Source: Bacillota bacterium
Lineage (GTDB): Bacteria; Bacillota; Clostridia; Lachnospirales; Lachnospiraceae
DNA: 30,882 nucleotides
Assembly: GCA_023420935.1 (NCBI GenBank)
Contig: JAEZUR010000045.1
Location: forward strand, 1 to 30,882
Direction of reading: 5' to 3'
Notes under the pieces: model-generated
What the model saw: only the letters and a program-made list of their open reading frames with translations
The model's database searches: none
What the model was told of the DNA's origin: nothing
Translations under genes and position numbers: made by a program
Shown here: in pieces, positions 24,519-30,882 of the stretch
Numbering within the stretch: position 1 is the first letter of the stretch
How the letters are laid out: each line of letters starts with the position of its first letter

Positions 24519-25901
24519 ATGGGGAAATTTAGTCGCGGTGTAAAAACCAATCTGGTTTATATGGCCAGCGATTTCCTATGTGGTATTGCTGCTACATTGC
24601 TGGCTGGAGTTATTACTGGTTCTGATATTTTTGGAACCCAAAGCTATTATTGGGTTATGTGTATGATATTTAATATACTTTGTATATTCTTTAATAAAAG
24701 TACAAAATTATATAACGTAACATTATTCTTTTACACAGACCGTATTATTCGGTATGTAACTAAGACGTTTTTATGTGCATCCGGAGTGGTATCTATTTTA
24801 TTGTTCTATGTTGGTAGAGCGAATGTAAACAGTAGATTCTATATCATATTTTTAGTATGTCAATATATATTGCTTTTACTCAGTGCCTTTTCCGAGCGAA
24901 AAATAATGAAAACTGGTAAAAATTTGGCGCCAAGGACAATTCTGATCGGAGATATTGAACGGTATGAGAAGTTCATTCAGTACGTGGAAAAAAGTAATAT
25001 GGAACTAAATATAATAGGTTATGTTTCACTTTATGGAGAAGAGGATGGTTATCTTGGTAAGTTAGAGGAATTAGAACAGCTCATTCATGATAATGCCATT
25101 GATAAGGTTTTTATCATGGATCGCAAGAGTGTAAAAGTTGATATACAGCCGTATATTAATATGTGTATGGATATTGGCGTTACAGTTGGTATTGTTATGG
25201 GAGCGTATCGAACGATTGACGCTCATAGTTATATTAGCAGTGTCGGAACGTATCCAGTGGTTACGTACCATACAGTAGTGTTAAACAATATGTCAAGAGT
25301 ATTAAAACGTGCCATTGATATTCTAGGAAGTTTGACTGGAATTATTGTATTTATGCCACTGATGGTTATCGCGGCAATTGCGATTAAATTAGAAGACCCC
25401 AAAGGTCCAATTATATTTAAACAACTTCGAATTGGTCAAAATGGTCGGCAATTCTATATTCTTAAATTTAGAAGTATGTGCAATGATGCAGAAGCGAAGA
25501 AAAAAGAATTGATGAAAAAAAATGAAATGAATTGTGATTTCATGTTTAAAATAAAAGATGACCCTCGAATTACCAATGTAGGAAGAATACTTCGCAAGAC
25601 TAATATTGATGAGTTGCCTCAGTTTTTTAATGTACTACTTGGTGATATGAGTTTAGTAGGAACGAGACCACCAACTTTAGATGAAGTAGAAAATTATGAC
25701 CGCTCCCATTGGAGAAGGGTAAGTATAAAACCTGGAATAACGGGAATGTGGCAGGTAAGCGGACGAAGCCAGATTACAGATTTTGATGAGGTAGTTGAAT
25801 TGGATACCGAATATATCGATAAGTGGAGTATATCGTTAGATATAAAAATCTTATTTAAAACGGTAGTACAAATGGTTTTTCCAAATGGCGGGGCTTATTA
25901 A
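24519..25901 (+). CDS. Undecaprenyl-phosphate sugar phosphotransferase (WbaP/CpsE-type priming enzyme)
   Basis: A 460-residue polyprenyl-phosphate hexose-1-phosphate transferase. Four N-terminal membrane segments (~10-125) lead into a Rossmann-like domain (~135-245), then a reentrant helix (RAIDILGSLTGIIVFMPLMV) and the catalytic domain with KFRSMCNDAE, the DELPQFFNVLLGDMSLVGTRPP block holding the Asp-Glu pair, and KPGITGMWQVSGRS. It starts repeat-unit synthesis by moving a hexose-1-phosphate, often glucose or galactose, from UDP to undecaprenyl phosphate. Full length. Priming genes usually lie near the front of such operons, but this one is last, just before a strong terminator. AGGAGG precedes the ATG. 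Confidence 0.95.
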   Translation: MGKFSRGVKTNLVYMASDFLCGIAATLLAGVITGSDIFGTQSYYWVMCMIFNILCIFFNKSTKLYNVTLFFYTDRIIRYVTKTFLCASGVVSILLFYVGRANVNSRFYIIFLVCQYILLLLSAFSERKIMKTGKNLAPRTILIGDIERYEKFIQYVEKSNMELNIIGYVSLYGEEDGYLGKLEELEQLIHDNAIDKVFIMDRKSVKVDIQPYINMCMDIGVTVGIVMGAYRTIDAHSYISSVGTYPVVTYHTVVLNNMSRVLKRAIDILGSLTGIIVFMPLMVIAAIAIKLEDPKGPIIFKQLRIGQNGRQFYILKFRSMCNDAEAKKKELMKKNEMNCDFMFKIKDDPRITNVGRILRKTNIDELPQFFNVLLGDMSLVGTRPPTLDEVENYDRSHWRRVSIKPGITGMWQVSGRSQITDFDEVVELDTEYIDKWSISLDIKILFKTVVQMVFPNGGAY

Positions 25902-25944
25902 ACAGTAACTATCTTTTGCCTACCCCAAATTACTTCATTTTTAT

Positions 25945-25980
25945 AACTCCAAGAATATAAAAGGTTCTTGGAGTTTTTGT
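25945..25980 (+). terminator. Strong intrinsic terminator ending the polysaccharide locus
   Basis: An 11-bp perfect stem AACTCCAAGAA (25945-25955) / TTCTTGGAGTT (25965-25975), with a 9-base loop, runs into TTTTTGT. It lies 43 bases after the priming transferase stop and separates the glycan genes from the housekeeping region. Confidence 0.9.
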
Positions 25981-26041
25981 GAATATGTTTGAATTCATCA
26001 TAAACACGATAACTATGAGTAATGATTTCTTTAAAATCAAC

Positions 26042-26070
26042 TTCCTAAATTTCCTTATATTGGTTATAAT
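26042..26070 (+). promoter_or_regulatory. Probable promoter of the Fpg/Nei-like gene and msrAB
   Basis: A perfect TATAAT (26065-26070) lies 17 bases after a poor -35 match TTCCTA (26042-26047), just downstream of a strong terminator and 32 bases before the start codon. It likely serves the two-gene set that follows. Confidence 0.5.
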
Positions 26071-26101
26071 AGAAGCATATAAAAATAACGGAGGTGTTCC
26101 C

Positions 26102-26926
26102 ATGTTAGAAATTCCTGAAAGTTATATCATTACGGAGCAACTGAATGAAGTAATAAAAGGCAAGGTTATTGTAAATGTAATTGCCAACTCATCACCTCAT
26201 GGTTTTGCATTTTATCATGGGGATCCTGAAAAATACCCAGATCTGTTAAAAGGTAAAATAATTAATTATACTACAGCATTGGCTGGTCAGATTGAGGTCA
26301 CTGCAGAAGATACAAAACTCTTGTTTGGAGACGGTGTCAATATCAGATATGTGAAACCGGAGGAATCTATCCCGGCAAAACACCAACTTTATTTAGGGTT
26401 TGGTGATGGATCTTCCCTTGTGTGTACCATACAGATGTATGGTGGAATCTCTGCTTTTCTAGAGGGAACCAATGAAAATCCATATTATCTCGTTGCAAAA
26501 GAAAAACCCTCACCATTAACAGATGGATTTAATCAGAACTATTTTGGCGAGTTAATTAAAAATACGAAACCAACACTCAGCGCAAAAGCATTTCTAGCAA
26601 CGGAACAACGTATTCCAGGTTTAGGGAACGGAAGTTTACAAGATATTTTATTTCAAGCTGGTATACATCCAAAAAGAAAACTGAATTCACTTTCTGCTAA
26701 TGATATGGACAAGTTATACCAATCTGTGAAGCAGACCATAAGAGATATGTCACGAAAAGGTGGTAGAGATACGGAGAAAGATTTGTTTGGACAAAGTGGA
26801 GGGTATAAAACCATACTGTCCAGCAAGACATATAAAGAGCCTTGCTCACGATGTGGAAGTGAAATAATAAGGCAGGCTTATCTTGGAGGGAATGTATATT
26901 TCTGTTCAAAATGTCAACCAATATAA
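26102..26926 (+). CDS. Fpg/Nei-like DNA glycosylase homologue lacking the catalytic proline
   Basis: The 274-residue protein follows the Fpg/Nei layout: N-terminal beta-sandwich domain, H2TH region (QRIPGLGNGSLQDILFQAGIHP, ~169-190) and C-terminal zinc finger with C248, C251, C268 and C271. In Fpg and Nei the start Met is removed to expose a catalytic proline in MPELPE; here the sequence is MLEIPE, so the nucleophile position is leucine. The zinc-finger loop reads GGNVYFC instead of the usual GRGTxFC, so the DNA-contacting arginine is also absent. Base-excision chemistry of the usual type is therefore doubtful; it may bind DNA or act differently. ATG 26102 follows GGAGG; the frame extends to 25979 but has no signal there. 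It precedes msrAB by 24 bases. Confidence 0.82.
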   Translation: MLEIPESYIITEQLNEVIKGKVIVNVIANSSPHGFAFYHGDPEKYPDLLKGKIINYTTALAGQIEVTAEDTKLLFGDGVNIRYVKPEESIPAKHQLYLGFGDGSSLVCTIQMYGGISAFLEGTNENPYYLVAKEKPSPLTDGFNQNYFGELIKNTKPTLSAKAFLATEQRIPGLGNGSLQDILFQAGIHPKRKLNSLSANDMDKLYQSVKQTIRDMSRKGGRDTEKDLFGQSGGYKTILSSKTYKEPCSRCGSEIIRQAYLGGNVYFCSKCQPI

Positions 26927-26950
26927 AATAGTTGAAAGGAGTTGGATGGA

Positions 26951-27910
26951 ATGATTAAAGAGATCTACCTAGCAGGAGGCTGTTTTTGGGGAACGGAAAA
27001 ATATCTGGCCAATATACAAGGTGTCATAGAAACAGAAGTAGGTTATGCCAATGGTAACACAGAGAACCCAACCTATGAAGAGGTATGCTATCACAATACA
27101 GGGTATGCAGAAACCGTAAAGGTTATATATGAAGCAAACCAGATTAATTTAGGTATTATTTTAGAGCTATACTATGATGTGGTTAATCCTATCAGCATTA
27201 ACCAGCAGGGTGGAGATACGGGATTACAGTATCGCACGGGAATTTATTATGTTGTGCCAGAGGATGAACCAATCATAATGAAATCCATTGCCAATCTTCA
27301 AACCAAATATACAGCGAGGATAGCGATTGAGGTAAAACCACTGATCAATTATTATCCAGCAGAAGAGTATCATCAAAAATATTTAGATAAAAATCCAAAT
27401 GGGTATTGCCATATTGGAAAAGATAAATTTGAAAAAGTTAAAAAAGGTAGTCGAATTGAACACAATTATTCCCTTAAGACAAAGGAAGAATTGAAGAAAT
27501 CGTTAACTAAAATACAGTATGAAGTGACACAAAACAATAGTACTGAACTGCCTTTTCAGAATGAATATTTTAATGAATTCAGAGAAGGTATCTATGTAGA
27601 TGTTACTACAGGACAACCATTGTTTGTGTCAAGCGATAAGTTTGTATCAGGTTGTGGATGGCCAAGTTTCTCAAGACCAATAAATGAAAGTATGATTCTT
27701 GAAAGAATAGATCATAGTCACGGAATGAAACGGACAGAAGTAAGAAGTGCATTAGGTGATGCACATCTTGGTCATGTATTTGAAGACGGACCAAAAGAGC
27801 TAGGAGGCTTACGTTACTGTATTAACAGTGCATCACTACGCTTCATCCCAAAAGACGAGTTAGAGTTAGAGGGATACAGTGAATGGGCTTCTTATTTTTC
27901 TACTTTATGA
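26951..27910 (+). CDS. msrAB: Fused peptide methionine sulfoxide reductase MsrA-MsrB
   Basis: A 319-residue two-domain repair enzyme. The N-terminal MsrA domain has LAGGCFWG with catalytic C11 and QYRTGIYY, and ends near GYCHIG (a likely resolving cysteine). The C-terminal MsrB domain has GIYVDVTTGQPLF, SGCGWPSF (C235, probable resolving cysteine) and RYCINSASLRF (catalytic C290). The two CxxC zinc sites of some MsrB proteins are absent, as in other fused forms. Together the domains reduce the S and R forms of methionine sulfoxide in proteins using thioredoxin. ATG 26951 follows AGGAG by 9 bases. Its 3' end overlaps the convergent LysR gene by 19 bases. Confidence 0.96.
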   Translation: MIKEIYLAGGCFWGTEKYLANIQGVIETEVGYANGNTENPTYEEVCYHNTGYAETVKVIYEANQINLGIILELYYDVVNPISINQQGGDTGLQYRTGIYYVVPEDEPIIMKSIANLQTKYTARIAIEVKPLINYYPAEEYHQKYLDKNPNGYCHIGKDKFEKVKKGSRIEHNYSLKTKEELKKSLTKIQYEVTQNNSTELPFQNEYFNEFREGIYVDVTTGQPLFVSSDKFVSGCGWPSFSRPINESMILERIDHSHGMKRTEVRSALGDAHLGHVFEDGPKELGGLRYCINSASLRFIPKDELELEGYSEWASYFSTL

Positions 27911-28713
27911 GTTCGATAACATTGAATAATGGGTGGTTCAAAATCTAATAATGGAATAGAGATAAGAGAACCATTTAAAAGATAAGACGAGACCAAACTA
28001 GTTGGTAGAAAACTATACCCAATACCATCAAGCAGATAAGGAATTAGTTTAGTGCTATTATCTATTTCAAAAGAAAATTGATAATAAGGAGGAAATAGTT
28101 CGCGAATAAAATTACCAACTTCTTGCAATGCAAAATTACAGAAGAGATAATTTATTCGTACTAGTTCCTCTTTTTTTATTCCATTTTGATAAGAGACATT
28201 ATGAGAACTGGTTACTAATAAAAGTTCATCTTTTGCATACAGATTACAATGAAATTTAGCCTTATAAAATGGAAGATATGTATAGACAACATCAATTATG
28301 CCATCTTGTAACATCTGTAATAGATTGTCTGAGTGATCAATAATCACTTTGGTGGCAACGTCTTTAGACGCTTTCATAAGAGAACGAATCTCTTGGTGCA
28401 AGTGGCATTCATATATGGTATTGGTGGTACCAATACGAAGTGTACTAGTAAACTGGTTAGCCTTATTAATTTCTAGCAGAGCGGTTTCTTCTAATTCAAT
28501 CATTCGCTTGGCGTAGTTTAAAAATAAAATGCCTTCTTGGGTTAAGGTGAGATTCTTTTTATCCCGAATAAATAATTGCTTTCCGACCTGACGCTCTAAT
28601 TCTGCGATTCGGTTTGTTATTGTGGACTGTACAACAAATAGATGATCTGCAGTGTGGGTAAAATTACGAAGTTCTGATAATTTTACGAACGTTTTAAGTG
28701 TTTCAGTATCCAT
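27892..28713 (-). CDS. LysR-family transcriptional regulator
   Basis: A 273-residue regulator with the N-terminal winged helix-turn-helix (METLKTFVKLSELRNFTHTADHL-like opening, STITNRIAELERQVGKQLFIRDKKNLTLT, residues ~1-62), a linker helix, and a periplasmic-binding-protein-type effector domain from ~90 (LRIGTTNTIYE, DVVYTYLPF, LLDGIGYSFLPTSLV). Such proteins usually bind upstream of a divergent gene and of their own promoter and respond to a small molecule. The divergent neighbour is the Lgt-like gene, 199 bases away; the convergent neighbour is msrAB. GGAGGG precedes the ATG by 6 bases. It is slightly shorter than typical 290-300-residue members but complete. Its effector is unknown. Confidence 0.93.
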   Translation of the reverse strand: MDTETLKTFVKLSELRNFTHTADHLFVVQSTITNRIAELERQVGKQLFIRDKKNLTLTQEGILFLNYAKRMIELEETALLEINKANQFTSTLRIGTTNTIYECHLHQEIRSLMKASKDVATKVIIDHSDNLLQMLQDGIIDVVYTYLPFYKAKFHCNLYAKDELLLVTSSHNVSYQNGIKKEELVRINYLFCNFALQEVGNFIRELFPPYYQFSFEIDNSTKLIPYLLDGIGYSFLPTSLVSSYLLNGSLISIPLLDFEPPIIQCYRTHKVEK

Positions 28714-28768
28714 ACTATTCCCTCCAATACGCCATGTGATGAAAATTACAATTCGACTTAATATAGGA

Positions 28769-28798
28769 ATTTTATTACATTTTGGATGGGTTCGTCAA
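28769..28798 (-). promoter_or_regulatory. Promoter of the LysR-family gene
   Basis: On the minus strand TTGACG (28798-28793) and TAAAAT (28774-28769) are each five-of-six matches to the consensus, with an 18-base spacer. The start point would be near 28762, about 50 bases before the ATG. Confidence 0.55.
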
Positions 28799-28825
28799 GA
28801 AAGTAGATTGTGTATCTGGATATAC

Positions 28826-28854
28826 TTGCGCATTATGGATTTAATTGGTATAGT
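28826..28854 (+). promoter_or_regulatory. Possible promoter of the Lgt-like gene
   Basis: TTGCGC (28826-28831) and TATAGT (28849-28854) are spaced by 17 bases on the plus strand, ending 58 bases before the start codon. The -35 match is weak, which would fit a need for activation from the divergent LysR regulator; that link is inference. Confidence 0.4.
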
Positions 28855-28912
28855 AAATACATGAAAATTGCTTTGATTGACAGTACACGAGAAGGATGAA
28901 ATAGGAGAAAAG

Positions 28913-29680
28913 ATGAAAAACGAATTAATTAAAATAGGAAATTTTACGGTACATGGGTACGGACTTATGATTGGTATTGGCATCATTGCCGCTTACTTAG
29001 TAGCAGAACACCGAGCGAAAAAACAAAACCTTGATTATGAAAAAATATTTTCTTTAACTATGTGGTGTGCAGCAGGAGGAATTCTTGGTGCTAAGCTTCT
29101 ATATTACATAACGGAAATAAAACATATTATTGCAGACCCTTCCCTTCTATTAAAGATAGCTGATGGATTTGTAGTTTATGGAGGTATTATTGGTGGAATT
29201 TTTGCTGGATTTTTATTTTGTAAAAAGGAAAAAATAAATTTTCTACAGTACTTTGACTTGGTCATGCCATCCATCGCTTTAGCACAGGGATTTGGTCGTT
29301 TAGGTTGTTTATTGGCGGGCTGTTGTTATGGTAAAGAAACCAATAGTCCTTTTGGAATTATTTTTTCTCATTCCGAGTATGCACCTAATGGGGTAAGTTT
29401 GATTCCAACTCAATTAATATCCAGTGGCTTGGACTTTTTACATTTCTTCGTGCTTATTTTCTTGGCAAAAAGAGTAAAGGTAGACGGTCAGATTGCAGGA
29501 TTCTATTTAATTTTCTATAGTGCTGGAAGATTTATTCTTGAATATTTTAGAGGGGATTTAGTTCGAGGAAGCGTTGGAGTGTTATCCACTTCCCAGTTTA
29601 TCGCTATTTTTCTATTTATCATAGGTTGGGCAATCGTACTAGAACGAGGTTTAGCTAATAGAAAAAGTGACATTGCGTAA
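28913..29680 (+). CDS. Lgt-family prolipoprotein diacylglyceryl transferase (variant signature)
   Basis: A 255-residue protein with about seven membrane segments. It has the Lgt family framework: GYGLMIGIGIIAAY at the N terminus, GGILGAKLLYYI, VVYGGIIGG near 87-95, the GRLG core with R129, and GRFILEYFRGD with R206 and R213 near the C terminus. Lgt moves diacylglycerol from phosphatidylglycerol to the lipobox cysteine of lipoproteins at the membrane. The signature differs from classical Lgt: the usual GNFxNxE segment reads GCLLAGCCYG, with C132, C137 and C138, and HGG is YGG. This looks like a known Firmicute-type branch rather than damage. ATG 28913 follows AGGAG. A second classical Lgt may exist elsewhere. 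Confidence 0.85.
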   Translation: MKNELIKIGNFTVHGYGLMIGIGIIAAYLVAEHRAKKQNLDYEKIFSLTMWCAAGGILGAKLLYYITEIKHIIADPSLLLKIADGFVVYGGIIGGIFAGFLFCKKEKINFLQYFDLVMPSIALAQGFGRLGCLLAGCCYGKETNSPFGIIFSHSEYAPNGVSLIPTQLISSGLDFLHFFVLIFLAKRVKVDGQIAGFYLIFYSAGRFILEYFRGDLVRGSVGVLSTSQFIAIFLFIIGWAIVLERGLANRKSDIA

Positions 29681-29717
29681 GTATCAGTTCACGTTTCTTC
29701 ATTATTAATATTAAAAC

Positions 29718-29764
29718 AGATAAGCTGATAGGATTCGAGTAATCTTATCAGCTTATCTATTTTT
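29718..29764. terminator. Bidirectional intrinsic terminator between convergent genes
   Basis: A 13-bp perfect stem AGATAAGCTGATA (29718-29730) / TATCAGCTTATCT (29746-29758), extended by three further pairs including one G-T, encloses a 9-base loop. Plus-strand read-out meets ATTTTTAA and minus-strand read-out meets GTTTTAA, so it can stop both genes. The stop codon of the minus-strand lipoprotein lies in its T-run. Confidence 0.9.
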
Positions 29765-30881
29765 AATTGTTATATAAAAAAGCAGTTTCATCTAGATTTA
29801 CTTTTAGCACTTCACCTTTTTTCATGCTAAAACTTTTCGTCTGATAGGGTTTATTGTCTATGGTTATATATACATTTTCTGCGTTATAATAATAACCAAA
29901 TGTATTAGCGATACATTGTAGCACCATTTTTTCATACTCAGCATCTTTTTTTACTTCAATTTGAAATTTATCATTCAAGTCGATATAAACAGCACCATCT
30001 GTGTTTAAGTAGAGGCTGTTAATTTGAGTATTTTCTGTAAATACAGATTCATAATTAGTATTGTGCTTTTTATAAGCGGCTTCGAACAGTTCTTTTGTAT
30101 TTGCATTTGTTTGGAAAGTGATAGTTTTTGATACGACCTGAATTTTACTGGTTGGGCTAGGATAATAAAAAGTAATATCCTGAGTACTCAAAGCATTTTC
30201 CTTGATTGCTTTTAATGTAGAGGATACTTCGAAATCATTTGAGACATAAATAGTCTTTATCAGACCGATATCCTTAACATAATAATCATATGTTTTATCA
30301 GTTGAGCTTTGGGTCGTGACTTCCAGTGCCTTGTAATTGCCAAGAGGTGTATCAATATCAAAAGAAGTATTTGTTATTGTTCTAGTACGACCGTCACTTA
30401 GCTTCCAAGTTGTTCCGACCTCTAAAGGCTCCATTAATAATATTTCAGTAGCTCCATCCGCTTTCTTTAGGAAGTTTTCTCGGTAATACGTTTCTCCCTG
30501 AGAGTATACTTTGATGATTCTCCCATTTTCAATTCTGATAACACGAGCAGTTATGGTACCACTATTGCTGACTCTTTCTTGTACAGCATTATTTGTAGTA
30601 TAGTCTGCATGAACATCATAGGCAGCATATTCATTACCAACGCCTTCATAAGAATACAGAGTATTGTTTCTAATTGGATAATAAACCGCAATATCTTCAT
30701 CGGAAAGAGAGGGGATGGAAGGGATAACGGTCTCCAGCGGGGGACTAGATACATTGATATTATCATCTGTCTCCGTTGGTAAGGCACTCACTAAATTTGA
30801 TGCTGTGGAATTAGGTGCTTTTATTTTATTATTTTTCGTACAACTCATTAGTAAGATGGAAGTACAGAGCAATATAACTCC
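29763..30881 (-). CDS. Lipoprotein with C-terminal GerMN domain (5' end outside window)
   Basis: The minus-strand frame is open to the window edge, so the first few residues are missing; the TTG at 30872 lies inside the signal peptide. A hydrophobic run ending ILLMSC-T is a lipobox, with the cysteine encoded near 30840, followed by a low-complexity Ser/Thr/Pro linker. The middle (~60-220) is an all-beta extracellular region with no family I recognise. The last ~140 residues begin ITFYYPSPTSK and contain SLYLNTDGAVYIDLNDKF and MVLQCIANTFGYYYNAENVYITID, matching the GerMN domain of sporulation and germination proteins such as GerM. It should be a surface lipoprotein processed by Lgt. It may act in sporulation or the cell envelope; no other sporulation gene is near. 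Confidence 0.83.
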   Translation of the reverse strand, partial: GVILLCTSILLMSCTKNNKIKAPNSTASNLVSALPTETDDNINVSSPPLETVIPSIPSLSDEDIAVYYPIRNNTLYSYEGVGNEYAAYDVHADYTTNNAVQERVSNSGTITARVIRIENGRIIKVYSQGETYYRENFLKKADGATEILLMEPLEVGTTWKLSDGRTRTITNTSFDIDTPLGNYKALEVTTQSSTDKTYDYYVKDIGLIKTIYVSNDFEVSSTLKAIKENALSTQDITFYYPSPTSKIQVVSKTITFQTNANTKELFEAAYKKHNTNYESVFTENTQINSLYLNTDGAVYIDLNDKFQIEVKKDAEYEKMVLQCIANTFGYYYNAENVYITIDNKPYQTKSFSMKKGEVLKVNLDETAFLYNN

Positions 30882-30882
30882 A

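Noticed and set aside
13864..25901. Recent horizontal acquisition of the second glycan unit as a mobile element.
   Set aside because: No transposase, integrase, tRNA or flanking repeats were seen, and base composition by eye is the same on both sides. Older exchange remains possible but cannot be shown here.
28652..28864. A 70-codon plus-strand frame across the LysR start and the divergent intergenic region.
   Set aside because: It begins antisense to the LysR helix-turn-helix, covers both predicted promoters and shows no domain or ribosome site.
30579..30782. A 67-codon plus-strand frame opposite the lipoprotein gene.
   Set aside because: It is antisense to a coherent lipobox/beta-domain/GerMN reading frame and has no features of its own.

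Overview
The window is AT-rich, low-GC DNA from what looks like an anaerobic Gram-positive Firmicute of the class Clostridia, probably Lachnospiraceae-like. This is judged from base composition, strong GGAGG-type ribosome binding sites, the Gram-positive style of polysaccharide assembly genes, an Fpg/Nei-like protein of a type I associate with anaerobes, and a GerMN-domain lipoprotein. No genus is claimed. No rRNA, tRNA, CRISPR array, insertion sequence or phage gene was seen. No stretch longer than 300 bases lacks a gene.

Region 1 (1-13750, + strand) is the first unit of a large cell-surface polysaccharide locus. It begins inside a CpsD-type tyrosine kinase, followed by an unusual signal-peptide/CARDB-like/single-TM protein and a CpsC/Wzz-type chain-length protein. 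Next come a GT4 glycosyltransferase, a Wzx flippase, a polysaccharide pyruvyl transferase paired with an FrhB-like iron-sulfur protein, a split Alg14/Alg13-type glycosyltransferase (PssD/PssE), a second GT4, a hexapeptide acetyltransferase, two membrane acyltransferase-3 proteins around a Wzy-like polymerase, and a WbqC-family protein. A weak terminator closes the unit.

Region 2 (13751-25980, + strand) is a second unit with its own extended -10 promoter(s) and an unusual set of short direct repeats. It encodes a TagB/TagF-like glycerophosphotransferase, four GT2 glycosyltransferases, a HAD phosphatase, two tandem sugar nucleotidyltransferase paralogues (the first lacking its active-site residues), a GNAT plus DegT-type aminotransferase pair for an N-acylated amino sugar, a second Wzx flippase, and finally the membrane priming phosphoglycosyltransferase. 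A strong terminator follows. Together the two units provide priming, elongation, decoration (pyruvate, O-acetyl, N-acetyl, probably phospho-polyol), flipping, polymerisation and chain-length control. The two flippases and two promoters leave open whether one complex glycan or two are made.

Region 3 (25981-30882) is housekeeping or stress DNA unrelated to the glycan: an Fpg/Nei-like protein without the catalytic proline, a fused MsrA-MsrB methionine sulfoxide reductase, a LysR regulator convergent with and overlapping msrAB, a divergent Lgt-family membrane protein, a strong bidirectional terminator, and a lipoprotein with a C-terminal GerMN domain that is cut by the window end.

The observations most worth a second look are the inactive/active nucleotidyltransferase pair, the membrane-anchored extracellular protein between the kinase and the chain-length regulator, the pyruvyl transferase/FrhB pair, and the phased repeats at the internal promoter.
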